A DNA stretch of 64,000 nucleotides from an uncultured Shewanella sp. (GTDB taxonomy: Bacteria; Pseudomonadota; Gammaproteobacteria; Enterobacterales; Shewanellaceae). The notes beneath the pieces are model-generated. The model was not told the origin of the DNA. It saw only the letters and a program-made list of their open reading frames with translations, and did not search any database. The position numbers were made by a program, and so were the translations under genes. The stretch spans positions 1 through 64,000 of the forward strand of contig NZ_CANMUW010000017.1 of assembly GCF_947501225.1 (NCBI RefSeq). The letters run 5' to 3'. Positions within the stretch are counted from its first letter, which is position 1. Each line of letters opens with the position of its first letter. Of the stretch, positions 8,484 to 16,547 are shown in pieces.

Positions 8484-9338
8484 ATGAGGCTTTTACATAT
8501 GGCCAGCTTGGTGCTGTTAAGTACGCTCTCTACCGGCGCGCTGGCAGCTGTTTTTACATTTACAGCCATACCTGATGAAAATGAAAGTCAGCTCAGAACG
8601 CGCTTCGAAAAAGTCGCCCTCTATCTGGAGAAAGAGCTGGGGGTAGAAGTTAAATATATACCGGTAAAGTCTTATTCAGCAGCTGTTACCGCATTTAGAA
8701 ATAACCAGGTACAGCTTGCCTGGTTTGGTGGTCTATCCGGAGTTCAGGCTCGCCGCTTGGTTCCCGGTTCTTCTGCGATCGCACAGGGCTACGAAGATCA
8801 ATTTTTCAAGAGCTACTTTATTGCCCATAAGTCTGCGGATCTGCTTGCATCGGATAGCTTCCCGAATTTAAATGGTTTTACTTTCACTTTTGGCTCTAAA
8901 GGCTCGACATCAGGACGTTTAATGCCGCAGTTCTTCATCGAAAGAAACTTAGGCAAGAAAGCCGAAGAGGTGTTCAGCCGTATCGGTTTCTCCGGCGATC
9001 ACAGCAGAACGATTACTCAGGTTCAGGCTGGGGCATATCAGGTTGGTGCTGTGAACTATAAGGTTTGGGAGACGGCACTTGAAAACGGCACGGTGGACCT
9101 GGATAAAGTGAATGTTATTTGGCAGAGCCCGGCGTACCCGGATTATCAGTGGACCGTACGTGAAGGCGTGGATAAGGTGTTCGGTGACGGTTTCGAGGCA
9201 AAAGTTGAAGCTGCGCTTATCTCGATGAAAGATCCTGAGTTGTTAAAAAGCTTTCCGAGACAATCCTTTGTTCCTGCTGAGAATGCAGACTATGAGCCCA
9301 TTGAAAATGTAGCAAAAGCTATCGGCCTGCTCGATTAG
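8484..9338 (+). CDS. PhnD-like oxyanion-binding protein of an ABC importer (putative selenate group)
   Basis: A 284-residue periplasmic solute-binding protein with a signal peptide of about 21 residues ending GALA. It belongs to the PhnD (phosphonate/phosphite) superfamily, visible in YIPVKSYSAAVTAFRNNQ and in VQLAWFGGLSGVQARR. From memory, close relatives are annotated as putative selenate ABC transporter binding proteins; that substrate has not, to my knowledge, been proved. It is the first gene of a binding protein-ATPase-permease operon, 16 bp ahead of the ATPase gene. Phosphite, phosphonate or another oxyanion remains possible. Confidence 0.8.
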   Translation: MRLLHMASLVLLSTLSTGALAAVFTFTAIPDENESQLRTRFEKVALYLEKELGVEVKYIPVKSYSAAVTAFRNNQVQLAWFGGLSGVQARRLVPGSSAIAQGYEDQFFKSYFIAHKSADLLASDSFPNLNGFTFTFGSKGSTSGRLMPQFFIERNLGKKAEEVFSRIGFSGDHSRTITQVQAGAYQVGAVNYKVWETALENGTVDLDKVNVIWQSPAYPDYQWTVREGVDKVFGDGFEAKVEAALISMKDPELLKSFPRQSFVPAENADYEPIENVAKAIGLLD

Positions 9339-9354
9339 TATTAACCGGTAATCT

Positions 9355-10050
9355 ATGCTCAAGCTTGAAAATTTAACGCTTAAATATGAAGAAAAGCTGG
9401 CGATTCGTCAGCTTTCTTTGTCAATAAAGGCCGGAGAAAAGTTGGCAATTATCGGAACCTCCGGCGCCGGCAAATCTACCCTGTTGACTCACCTTTACGA
9501 GTGTTTGAAAAATGAAGCTGCCTACTGTTCTCAAAAACAGGGGCTCGTTGAGGGGCTCAGCACCTATCACAATGTGTTTATGGGGGCACTCACCAGGCAT
9601 CATTGGACCTATAACCTAATTAATTTAATCTCGCCCTTTAAGAAGCCGTTGGAGGAAGTTAAGCAGCTTTGTCTTGAGTTAGAGTTAGACTTTCCCGTCA
9701 GTAAGAGGTTATCAGAACTCTCCGGGGGGCAGAGGCAGAGAGTCGCCCTGGCACGGGCCCTGTATCAGGAGAAAGAGGTTTTCATTGGCGATGAACCTTT
9801 CTCAGCACTGGATCCGGTAATGAGCAGGCGGTTACTTAAGATGGTCTTCGAGCATCATAGTACCGTCATAATGGTGCTTCATGATAAATCATTAGCATTG
9901 GAGCAGTTTGATCGCATCATAGGATTAAAACAGGGGCAACTGCTGCTTGATGCAAGACAGGAGGATTTGACCCCTGATGCCGTAGATGAGTTTTACTCCG
10001 ATGTTTCAACGGTCGGCGTTAATAATGTATTAGCGGTAAACGATGCTTAA
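9355..10050 (+). CDS. PhnC-like ABC transporter ATPase
   Basis: A 231-residue ATPase that powers the importer encoded around it. It has a Walker A motif G34-TSGAGKS-T42, an ABC signature ELSGGQRQR near residue 122, a Walker B region ending FIGDEP, and the H-loop VLHDKS. It is shorter than typical PhnC by some 20 residues, with an abbreviated helical region. The following permease gene begins eight bases before this one ends, so the two are translationally coupled. Confidence 0.88.
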   Translation: MLKLENLTLKYEEKLAIRQLSLSIKAGEKLAIIGTSGAGKSTLLTHLYECLKNEAAYCSQKQGLVEGLSTYHNVFMGALTRHHWTYNLINLISPFKKPLEEVKQLCLELELDFPVSKRLSELSGGQRQRVALARALYQEKEVFIGDEPFSALDPVMSRRLLKMVFEHHSTVIMVLHDKSLALEQFDRIIGLKQGQLLLDARQEDLTPDAVDEFYSDVSTVGVNNVLAVNDA

Positions 10051-11578
10051 GTCTCTGCCCTTTATCGGTTATTGGCAGAAAGTCACCTTATCATTATGGC
10101 TGATAGCCACGCTTTGTTTCTATTTCTCTGACACTGAGGTTATATCTCTGGACCCTTGGCATGAGTTTAGGCTTATGATTGAAGGGTTTATCCGTCCGGA
10201 CTTCTTTGCTACCGAATATCTTCTCGAGGCTCTTTGGCAAACAGTGAGTTTTGCGCTGCTTGGTGTCACCTTAGGTCTGCTATGGGGGGGGCCGTTAGCG
10301 CTCATCTATTCTAATCGGTTCGTTGCTATGCTCTGCGCTGTTGCCCGATCCATACACGAAATTTTTTGGGCGCTGCTGTTTCTGCAGATCTTTGGACTCT
10401 CGCCCATTACCGGCATTCTCGCTATCGCGCTGCCTTATGGTGCGACCTTTGCTCGAGTCTTTCACGATATTTTGCTGCAATCGCCCAGAACAACAGTTCA
10501 GACTTTGCCCTTTGGCACCGACAGGGTTAGCCGCTATTTTTACGGTCGGATCAGTCATGTCATCATACCTGTAATGGCTTATATTCGTTACCGGTTTGAA
10601 TGTGCGCTCAGAAGCAGTGCGGTACTCGGTTTTATCGGCATGCCGACCTTAGGTTTCTATCTGGAAACGGCTTATCGACAGGGGCACTACCATGAAGGCG
10701 CAGCCCTGTTGATGATGTTTATTGTATTGATCGGAACCATCTCATTTTGGTGCAGGCCTCGATTAATCCTGATTTATATTATCGTGGCACTGACTAGTTT
10801 GCCCGATATTCCACCGCTCGATGGCGCGCTGTTATGGCGTTTTATCAGTCAGGATATCCTCCCTCCGGCACTACAGAGTGTGACAAGCTGGAGCCAAATT
10901 GATCTTGGTGTGATAGATTCACTGTCAAAGTGGAGCCTTAAACTGTTGGAGGAGCAAGCGCTTCCCGGCATTGCCGTGACTCTGCTGTTAGCGTTGGTCT
11001 CTTTGGCAATGGCCCATGGTGTTTCGGTTGTGGGGGCGGTAATGGCATCGAGGGTGTTGACCGGAATGCTTTTTTCTCGAGTCTCTCATCTCTCCCTTCT
11101 CATTTTAAGGTCTGTTCCTGAGTATATCTTCGCATTCATCTTCATGATGCTTTTAGGACCATCTATGCTGCCTGCGATGTTGGCTCTCGCACTGCATAAC
11201 GGAGCACTCATTGCATATTTGACCGTGAGGCAATCAGATACGACGCTGCTGAGTTCACACTACAATGGAAAAATTGATGGGTATTGTTACGAAGTCCTGC
11301 CGCAAATTTATCCAAATTTGATGGGGTTACTGTTTTATCGATTTGAAGTTATCTTAAGAGAGACTGCCATCTTTGGTATGCTTGGTGTTGCGAGTTTAGG
11401 TTTTTATATCGACAGTGGTTTTTCAGAGATCCGCTACAGTTCGGCCCTATATTTAATGGGGTGCACGGCTTTATTGAATATTATTGTCGATATCATCAGT
11501 CGTCGTTTACTCACGGCAAACAATACGGTTCAGGCGAGCTGTTCACGGCAAAGCGCTAATGAATGGCTGAACAGATAA
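10043..11578 (+). CDS. Double-length PhnE-like ABC permease
   Basis: A 511-residue membrane protein, about twice the length of a usual PhnE. Each half carries its own transporter inner-membrane region: LLGVTLGLLWGG and GFIGMPTLGFYLE in the first, and ALVSLAMAHGVSVVG and GMLGVASLGFYID in the second. The two permease halves are therefore fused, so a single chain could form the whole channel. It starts inside the end of the ATPase gene. The reading frame is intact throughout and ends about 90 bp before a convergent small gene. Confidence 0.85.
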   Translation: MLKSLPFIGYWQKVTLSLWLIATLCFYFSDTEVISLDPWHEFRLMIEGFIRPDFFATEYLLEALWQTVSFALLGVTLGLLWGGPLALIYSNRFVAMLCAVARSIHEIFWALLFLQIFGLSPITGILAIALPYGATFARVFHDILLQSPRTTVQTLPFGTDRVSRYFYGRISHVIIPVMAYIRYRFECALRSSAVLGFIGMPTLGFYLETAYRQGHYHEGAALLMMFIVLIGTISFWCRPRLILIYIIVALTSLPDIPPLDGALLWRFISQDILPPALQSVTSWSQIDLGVIDSLSKWSLKLLEEQALPGIAVTLLLALVSLAMAHGVSVVGAVMASRVLTGMLFSRVSHLSLLILRSVPEYIFAFIFMMLLGPSMLPAMLALALHNGALIAYLTVRQSDTTLLSSHYNGKIDGYCYEVLPQIYPNLMGLLFYRFEVILRETAIFGMLGVASLGFYIDSGFSEIRYSSALYLMGCTALLNIIVDIISRRLLTANNTVQASCSRQSANEWLNR

Positions 11579-11607
11579 AGTGGCAAAACTTGTTTAAAGG
11601 AGTCACC

Positions 11608-11642
11608 TTAGCCATGGTTGTTAATGAAACATCCATGGCTTA
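11608..11642. terminator. Hairpin between convergent genes
   Basis: TTAGCCATGG (11608-11617) pairs with CCATGGCTTA across a 15-base loop. No long T-run follows. It is probably the transcriptional boundary between the importer operon and the convergent membrane-protein gene. Confidence 0.45.
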
Positions 11643-11669
11643 GTCGGTACTCAATATGCGGTATAGCCG

Positions 11670-12014
11670 TTAACCGTAGGGGTTAGCTTTCGCTCTTTTT
11701 GAAATGACCCCGTTACAGCAAAGGGCTGCGCCTAGTGTAAACAGGGTTACTGTTGCCATGATGGCACTTAATCGATACCAGGGCTCGCCCATTGCGATAC
11801 GCATCTGAATATAGTCATAGCTGCTCATACCCCAGACTAACACCGCACTGACCACTAAGACCAACTGTAGCAGCTTAGTGATCATCGGGTGTTTGAAAAA
11901 GAGCAGTAATGGCGCAGCAGCGTAAGCGGAACAAAGAGCAATCTGCCCATAGCGCATGAAATGTGCGCCAAGAAGTAGATAGGCCAAGCTAATTATTGTT
12001 ATACGCCACCACAT
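11670..12014 (-). CDS. Small multi-span membrane protein, unknown function
   Basis: I do not recognise the family of this 114-residue protein. It has about four hydrophobic segments (near residues 5-20, 26-40, 47-65 and 82-102) with a short polar tail rich in Lys/Asn. It lies 80 bp downstream of the coiled-coil gene on the same strand and may be co-transcribed with it. If so, it would be a second product of the sigma-54-type promoter proposed at 13149-13163. Confidence 0.6.
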   Translation of the reverse strand: MWWRITIISLAYLLLGAHFMRYGQIALCSAYAAAPLLLFFKHPMITKLLQLVLVVSAVLVWGMSSYDYIQMRIAMGEPWYRLSAIMATVTLFTLGAALCCNGVISKRAKANPYG

Positions 12015-12095
12015 ACAGATATCCTGTCAATTTTTTAATGGTACTTAGAGTACGTTAATGACAAAGCGATAATCTATATCCTTGTTCACATATTT

Positions 12096-13028
12096 TTAAT
12101 TTAGTGCCTCTTTAATTGCCTGTTTCTCCCCGTCGCTTAACTTACTGTGTTTGATGACACGGATCAGATGTTCGACCTGATCTCCCTCGTCGCCTGTGAT
12201 AATGATAATCCGCTCGGCGTTGGTATCTATTTCATCCATGTCGATATCAATATCGTCGACACTCGATACTATTTCGCTCACATGTTGCTCCAGTGCCTCG
12301 ATAACAAGATCAAACTCCTCCTCATGGAGCTCCTGCACTGATTCAAGCTCTGCAGCTTGAGCCTCTATCTCTGCGGCCTTAGCTTCTAGCTTAATGGCTA
12401 TTTTTTCAATTTCAGCTTCCTTAATCTCCATTTTTTCCGCCACAGCCTGAAGCTCCTTTTCCAGAGCCGGTTCCAGCTTGGCGGCATTAGCCTCTATCTC
12501 GATGGCCATTTTTTCAATTTCAGCTTGCTTACCCTCTATTTTAGCCACCAGAGCCCGAAGCTCTTTCTCAAGCACCGGCTCAAGTTTGGCGACCTTGGCC
12601 TTTAGCTTGATGGCCATCTCTTTCATTTCAGCTTCCTTGCCTTCCATTATTTTTGCCAGAGCCTGAATCTTTTTCTCAAGTTTTGGGTCCAGCTCTGGTG
12701 CCTGGATGATATGAAACTCATGTTCTCCCCCCTGACTCATTCGGCTCAATAACTTTGCCAGTTTCTTTCTTGAGCCTTCGGGTAGTGGTGTCAGACGGGA
12801 CTCGATAGCGTCGAGATGCGTTAACTCTTCGGGTGTGAACGTGAATTCATGTTTTTCATCATCAAGCCGCACAGTTACCTGTGTCATCTCATTTTCATCC
12901 TGATTGACATAGACCTGCGTCTCACTGTCTTCAAACTCTATATATCTCAGGTTGGTCGGTGCGGCGCCGAGAGTGAAGGCCAGTAGGCTGGTACAGGTAA
13001 ATAGTGTCGCTAGCTTGCTCAGTTTCAT
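12096..13028 (-). CDS. Exported coiled-coil protein with three 36-residue repeats
   Basis: 310 residues, family unknown to me. Residues 1-22 look like a signal peptide (MKLSKLATLF ending TLGAA). An acidic domain (about 25-110) follows, then three tandem 36-residue helical repeats (113-148, 149-184, 185-220) of the form L-E/D-P-x-L-E-K-E-L with heptad spacing. A further helix and an Asp-rich C-terminus with IDIDMDEID complete it. It should form a long coiled coil in the periplasm. The start at 13028 gives the signal peptide; an upstream start at 13139 would add 37 residues that spoil it. It is divergent from a sensor kinase whose periplasmic part is also coiled coil, and has a sigma-54-type promoter candidate. 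Confidence 0.75.
   Translation of the reverse strand: MKLSKLATLFTCTSLLAFTLGAAPTNLRYIEFEDSETQVYVNQDENEMTQVTVRLDDEKHEFTFTPEELTHLDAIESRLTPLPEGSRKKLAKLLSRMSQGGEHEFHIIQAPELDPKLEKKIQALAKIMEGKEAEMKEMAIKLKAKVAKLEPVLEKELRALVAKIEGKQAEIEKMAIEIEANAAKLEPALEKELQAVAEKMEIKEAEIEKIAIKLEAKAAEIEAQAAELESVQELHEEEFDLVIEALEQHVSEIVSSVDDIDIDMDEIDTNAERIIIITGDEGDQVEHLIRVIKHSKLSDGEKQAIKEALN
12369..12692 (-). repeat. Three tandem 108-bp in-frame repeats
   Basis: Three consecutive 108-bp units encode 36-residue helical repeats. Shared positions include L-E-x-x-L-E-K at the start, G/I-K-x-A-E-x-x-E/K near the middle and A-I-x-L/I-x-A near the end. The units differ enough at the DNA level to be old, but their equal length points to duplication. 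Confidence 0.8.
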
Positions 13029-13148
13029 AGTGATTCCCTTTATATCTGCTCTTGATGTTGTCATAACGATTCGATTAGGTTGTAGGTTTATGAGTTTTCG
13101 CGTTGCGCTAATACTTACTCCCACCACCATCACTCTCACTCTTTGACA

Positions 13149-13163
13149 GCGAAGATCGTGCCA
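13149..13163 (-). promoter_or_regulatory. Sigma-54 (-24/-12) promoter candidate
   Basis: The minus strand reads TGGCAC-GATCT-TCGC, against the consensus TGGCAC-N5-TTGC. There is one mismatch, and the invariant GG and GC are exactly 12 bases apart. Transcription would start near 13137, giving a leader of about 110 bases before the coiled-coil gene. The divergent two-component regulator is a sigma-54 activator, which makes the site credible. Confidence 0.65.
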
Positions 13164-13197
13164 GCTCAGTAAATACCAATTTAAACAAGTGGTTAGT

Positions 13198-13218
13198 GAT
13201 TGTGTTGAATCGACAATC
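13198..13218. promoter_or_regulatory. Candidate activator site (inverted repeat)
   Basis: GATTGT and ACAATC form a perfect 6-bp inverted repeat separated by nine bases. It is centred about 70 bases upstream of the predicted sigma-54 start point, a position suitable for an enhancer-binding regulator. Only one site is seen. Confidence 0.35.
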
Positions 13219-13378
13219 TCCTATCTCTCCCCCATATCAGTATTAAACTTCCGCATTTGAGGATTTTTGTTAAAAATATGATAGGTTTTATTAGATAGAT
13301 CGCCCTGTAGCTGGATCTGCCTGCTTGGTATCTTTTTTGTATAGCCAGCAGGTGTTGTGAATTTCTTTTGAGGTAGCC

Positions 13379-14965
13379 ATGTCGATAAAGCGATACGTAT
13401 TTTTACTTTTCGGAGCTCTGATCCTGTTGCTGGCGGGCAGTCAGTTGTTCATCTCTCAGTACTTCAAGTCTGAGCTCCAGTCTGAGTTAAGCCATAGCTC
13501 CAAAACCTTGTCTCAAAATCTGGTAAAGGTATTGATCGATAATGTGGGCGATGAAAATGAATTTGTTGTGGAATATCCCTCAGAGTTTGATGTTGAGCAG
13601 TTAGCCGAGATTGAGGAAGCTGCGGTTTCATTTGCAGAAGATATTCGTGAATTAGAGGCCGAAATTAATGCGCTGTCCTTAGATATGGAGCAGGAGCTTA
13701 TTAGCCCAAATCCACCTCCGAAGGTCAGGGAGGTGTATAGACGGGAGATGTCGGAAAAACAGGCTGAACTAAAAGAGCACCTCAAAGCGATGGCCGAGCA
13801 TGGACGCAAGATGGAGATTGCAGAGCGACAAAACAAGATTGCGATTCGTAAGGAGGCCGCTAGGGAGTACCGTCAACGATTACATGAAGCGGTGAGAGAT
13901 GTCGAAATTCAGACCGATAACTGGCTGGACAGCGGCAGTATCGCCATTATTGAGGGGGGAAAGGATGTTACTCTTGCACTGAACGGGGATTTCAGTCTCT
14001 CTAACGAGGGAACGAATACCGAACTGGAACGGTTTAACGACTCTATGCTACTGCTCATCTTAGTGACATCTTTAGTCGCTTTAATTCTCGCCTATCTTCT
14101 GAGTCACTATGTGAGCGCTCCGCTCTCCAAGTTGGCTGTTGGTCACCACAAACTTGGTGAAGGTGAGTTGGGTTATCAATTAAAGGAGGAGGGGGTGAAG
14201 GAGCTCAAGCAGATACTTGCGGGATTTAATGCTATGAGCCAAAAATTGTCGCAGCTCAGTGCAAAAGAGCAGTTGATGAGTCAACAGCAGCAACTAGCAG
14301 AGCTTGGAGAGGTCACTCGGGGCATTGCCCATAGTCTCAGAAATCCACTTCACACCGTAGGGCTACTCTCTGACGGAGTGGCACTGGCCGATACAGTCGA
14401 AGAGCGCTCCGAGCTAATACTTAAAATACAACAAAAGATCTCCATGATGGATAAGAGCATTCAGTCACTATTGACCCTGTCGAGCAATGAAGTGGACAGG
14501 AGCGGAGCGGTGCCTTTGACGGCCATCATTCAGGATATTTTACTGGAGCTATCGATCAACGGTTCGAAGCCGGCGATAAGTTTCGACTGTGATGAAGCGG
14601 GTATCGTTCTCCCTGGGGCCGAGTCTGAACTGCGCAGTATATTACATGCGGTGATCATTAATGCCGTCGAGGCTACTCCGGACGAAGGTGATGTGAGTAT
14701 CGAGTTAAACGTCACAGATGATGAGTACCGGGTAATCGTTACCGATACCGGCAGCGGGATCCCACCTGAGGTCCGAGAGCGCCTGTGTCAGCCGCATGTA
14801 ACCACTAAAACGGAAGGTTCTGGAATGGGAATTTATATCGCCGAGAGACTACTTAAGGGGCATTACGGTGGCGACTTAACATTTGAGGATAACCCCGGGG
14901 GCGGTACGATAGTGACAATCAGCTTTATCCGACCTACTGACCATTCTACAGTCAAAGAGACATAG
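13379..14965 (+). CDS. Sensor histidine kinase with coiled-coil periplasmic domain (NtrB/AtoS-type)
   Basis: 528 residues. One membrane span is at about 7-27. A periplasmic region of roughly 190 residues follows; much of it (about 75-170) is charged, heptad-like helix. The second span is at about 222-244, then HAMP. The H-box phosphoacceptor is H318 in GIAHSLRNPLHTV, and the ATPase N- and G-boxes (NAVEA, DTGSGIP, GSGMGIYIA) are intact. The H-box type matches kinases that drive sigma-54 activators. It is followed after two bases by such an activator. GAGG sits ahead of the ATG. The unusual sensor domain suggests it detects a helical partner, possibly the divergent coiled-coil protein. Confidence 0.88.
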   Translation: MSIKRYVFLLFGALILLLAGSQLFISQYFKSELQSELSHSSKTLSQNLVKVLIDNVGDENEFVVEYPSEFDVEQLAEIEEAAVSFAEDIRELEAEINALSLDMEQELISPNPPPKVREVYRREMSEKQAELKEHLKAMAEHGRKMEIAERQNKIAIRKEAAREYRQRLHEAVRDVEIQTDNWLDSGSIAIIEGGKDVTLALNGDFSLSNEGTNTELERFNDSMLLLILVTSLVALILAYLLSHYVSAPLSKLAVGHHKLGEGELGYQLKEEGVKELKQILAGFNAMSQKLSQLSAKEQLMSQQQQLAELGEVTRGIAHSLRNPLHTVGLLSDGVALADTVEERSELILKIQQKISMMDKSIQSLLTLSSNEVDRSGAVPLTAIIQDILLELSINGSKPAISFDCDEAGIVLPGAESELRSILHAVIINAVEATPDEGDVSIELNVTDDEYRVIVTDTGSGIPPEVRERLCQPHVTTKTEGSGMGIYIAERLLKGHYGGDLTFEDNPGGGTIVTISFIRPTDHSTVKET

Positions 14966-14967
14966 AG

Positions 14968-16320
14968 ATGAAAGAGCAAGAATTGAAAATTTTAGTCGTA
15001 GAAGATGAGCCGGATCAACGAACGTTAATCACTAAGATGTTGGCTGCTAATGGTTATGAAACAAGCAGTGCCTCCAGTGTTGAAGAGGCCATCGTCATGA
15101 TTAAATCGGATAACCCGGATCTGGTCTTCTCCGATTGGAAGTTGGGACAACTGAGTGGCATGGATCTACTGACCTACGTTCGTCGGGAATATCCCGACAT
15201 GGGCTTTATCATAGCTACGGCTTACGGAACGATCACTCACGCCGTGGATGCTATGCAGGCCGGGGCTGATGATTATCTTGCTAAGCCATACCAGAGACAG
15301 TCTCTGTTATTAGCCATAGATAAAGTGGCCAGGTCGCTGGCCCTGAAAAAACAAAATCGTAGATTAACCTCTGAACTATCCCAGCAACAGGAGCTGGTGG
15401 GCTTAGTGGGGAAAGCTCCCTGTATGCAGAAGGTCTACACCCGCGTTCAGCGTGTCAGTGCTACCGATGCCACTGTATTGATAGGCGGTGAGAGTGGAAC
15501 CGGAAAGGAGCTTGCAGCCAGGGCGCTATACCAGTTGTCGCAGAGAAAACATAAACCATTCATTGCCATCAATTGTGGTGCGATTCCCGAATCCCTTGCG
15601 GAAGCTGAACTTTTCGGTGCCGAAAAAGGTGCATTTACCGGTGCTACCGCGTTGAAAGTGGGCAAGCTGGAGGCTGCCGACGGCGGCACCATCTTTCTCG
15701 ATGAGATTGGAGAGCTGCCTTTGCTGCAACAGACCAACTTACTCAGATTTCTGCAGGAGGGAGTGATCAGTCGCCTGGGGCAAAATGGAGAGATTAAGTT
15801 AGATGTGAGGGTGATAGCGGCAACTCACAGAGATCTGCAACACGAGGTGAACGAGGGACGTTTTCGCGAGGACCTCTATTACCGACTGAATGTTGTGCCT
15901 ATTCATATGCCTCCTTTACGCGAGAGGCAAGAGGATATTGGCAGGTTGGTTGAGCACTTTCTCAAGCTCAGCAGCAGTCAATATAAGATGGATACCCCCA
16001 AGTTGACGGCAGCAACTATGAAGCAACTCCTCGATTACTCCTGGCCCGGTAATGTCAGGGAGCTGGCAAATCGTATCGAACGCTTCGTGCTGCTTGGTGA
16101 TGAGGATGAGATGGTCGAGGAGCTGAAGCGTCCACCTAGTCCTATAAATACCAGCCATTTCTCTCTGCCTGATGCAGGAATTGAATGGGAGGTGTTTGAG
16201 AAAGATTGCCTGGAACAAGCGATGAACCGCCATCAGGGAAATCGTACCAAAGCCGCTAAATTTCTGGGATTGAGCTACAAGGCGTTTCTGTATAGGCTGG
16301 AAAAGTATCAACTGGTGTGA
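14968..16320 (+). CDS. Sigma-54-dependent response regulator (NtrC family)
   Basis: 450 residues in the classic three-part layout. The receiver domain has D13 and phosphoacceptor D56 (FSDWKLG). The AAA+ domain carries Walker A GESGTGKE, the sigma-54-contacting GAFTGA loop and Walker B GGTIFLDEIGEL. A C-terminal Fis-type helix-turn-helix (NRTKAAKFLGLSYKAFLYRL) follows. All residues needed to drive sigma-54 open-complex formation are present. It is co-transcribed with the kinase just upstream. The nearest -24/-12 promoter candidate is at 13149-13163, reading away from this pair. Confidence 0.93.
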   Translation: MKEQELKILVVEDEPDQRTLITKMLAANGYETSSASSVEEAIVMIKSDNPDLVFSDWKLGQLSGMDLLTYVRREYPDMGFIIATAYGTITHAVDAMQAGADDYLAKPYQRQSLLLAIDKVARSLALKKQNRRLTSELSQQQELVGLVGKAPCMQKVYTRVQRVSATDATVLIGGESGTGKELAARALYQLSQRKHKPFIAINCGAIPESLAEAELFGAEKGAFTGATALKVGKLEAADGGTIFLDEIGELPLLQQTNLLRFLQEGVISRLGQNGEIKLDVRVIAATHRDLQHEVNEGRFREDLYYRLNVVPIHMPPLRERQEDIGRLVEHFLKLSSSQYKMDTPKLTAATMKQLLDYSWPGNVRELANRIERFVLLGDEDEMVEELKRPPSPINTSHFSLPDAGIEWEVFEKDCLEQAMNRHQGNRTKAAKFLGLSYKAFLYRLEKYQLV

Positions 16321-16323
16321 CAG

Positions 16324-16345
16324 GCGCCCTAATGTATCAGGGCGC
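16324..16345 (+). terminator. Hairpin after the two-component pair
   Basis: GCGCCCT pairs with AGGGCGC across an eight-base loop, four bases after the stop codon. The downstream T-run is poor, so termination may be partial. Confidence 0.45.
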
Positions 16346-16547
16346 TATTCATCTTCAAAAAAGAGCCACCCTCTTTATGAGAGTGGCCTCTCCGGTTTGA
16401 TAAAACTTTTTCCTTTGCTCTTCGTTGCTCAGCTTGTGAAACGCTTAATATTCACTTCATCTGTGAAGATGATGACTATACTTCTACTCAAGTAAACGTT
16501 GTTTTTCCGACCGGCATCATTCCGGCATTTGTTTGAGAGACATAGAT

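Noticed and set aside
12478..12666. Plus-strand open frame opposite the coiled-coil repeats
   Set aside because: It is a shadow created by the repetitive minus-strand coding sequence. Its Ser/Ala/Ile-rich product mirrors the repeat.
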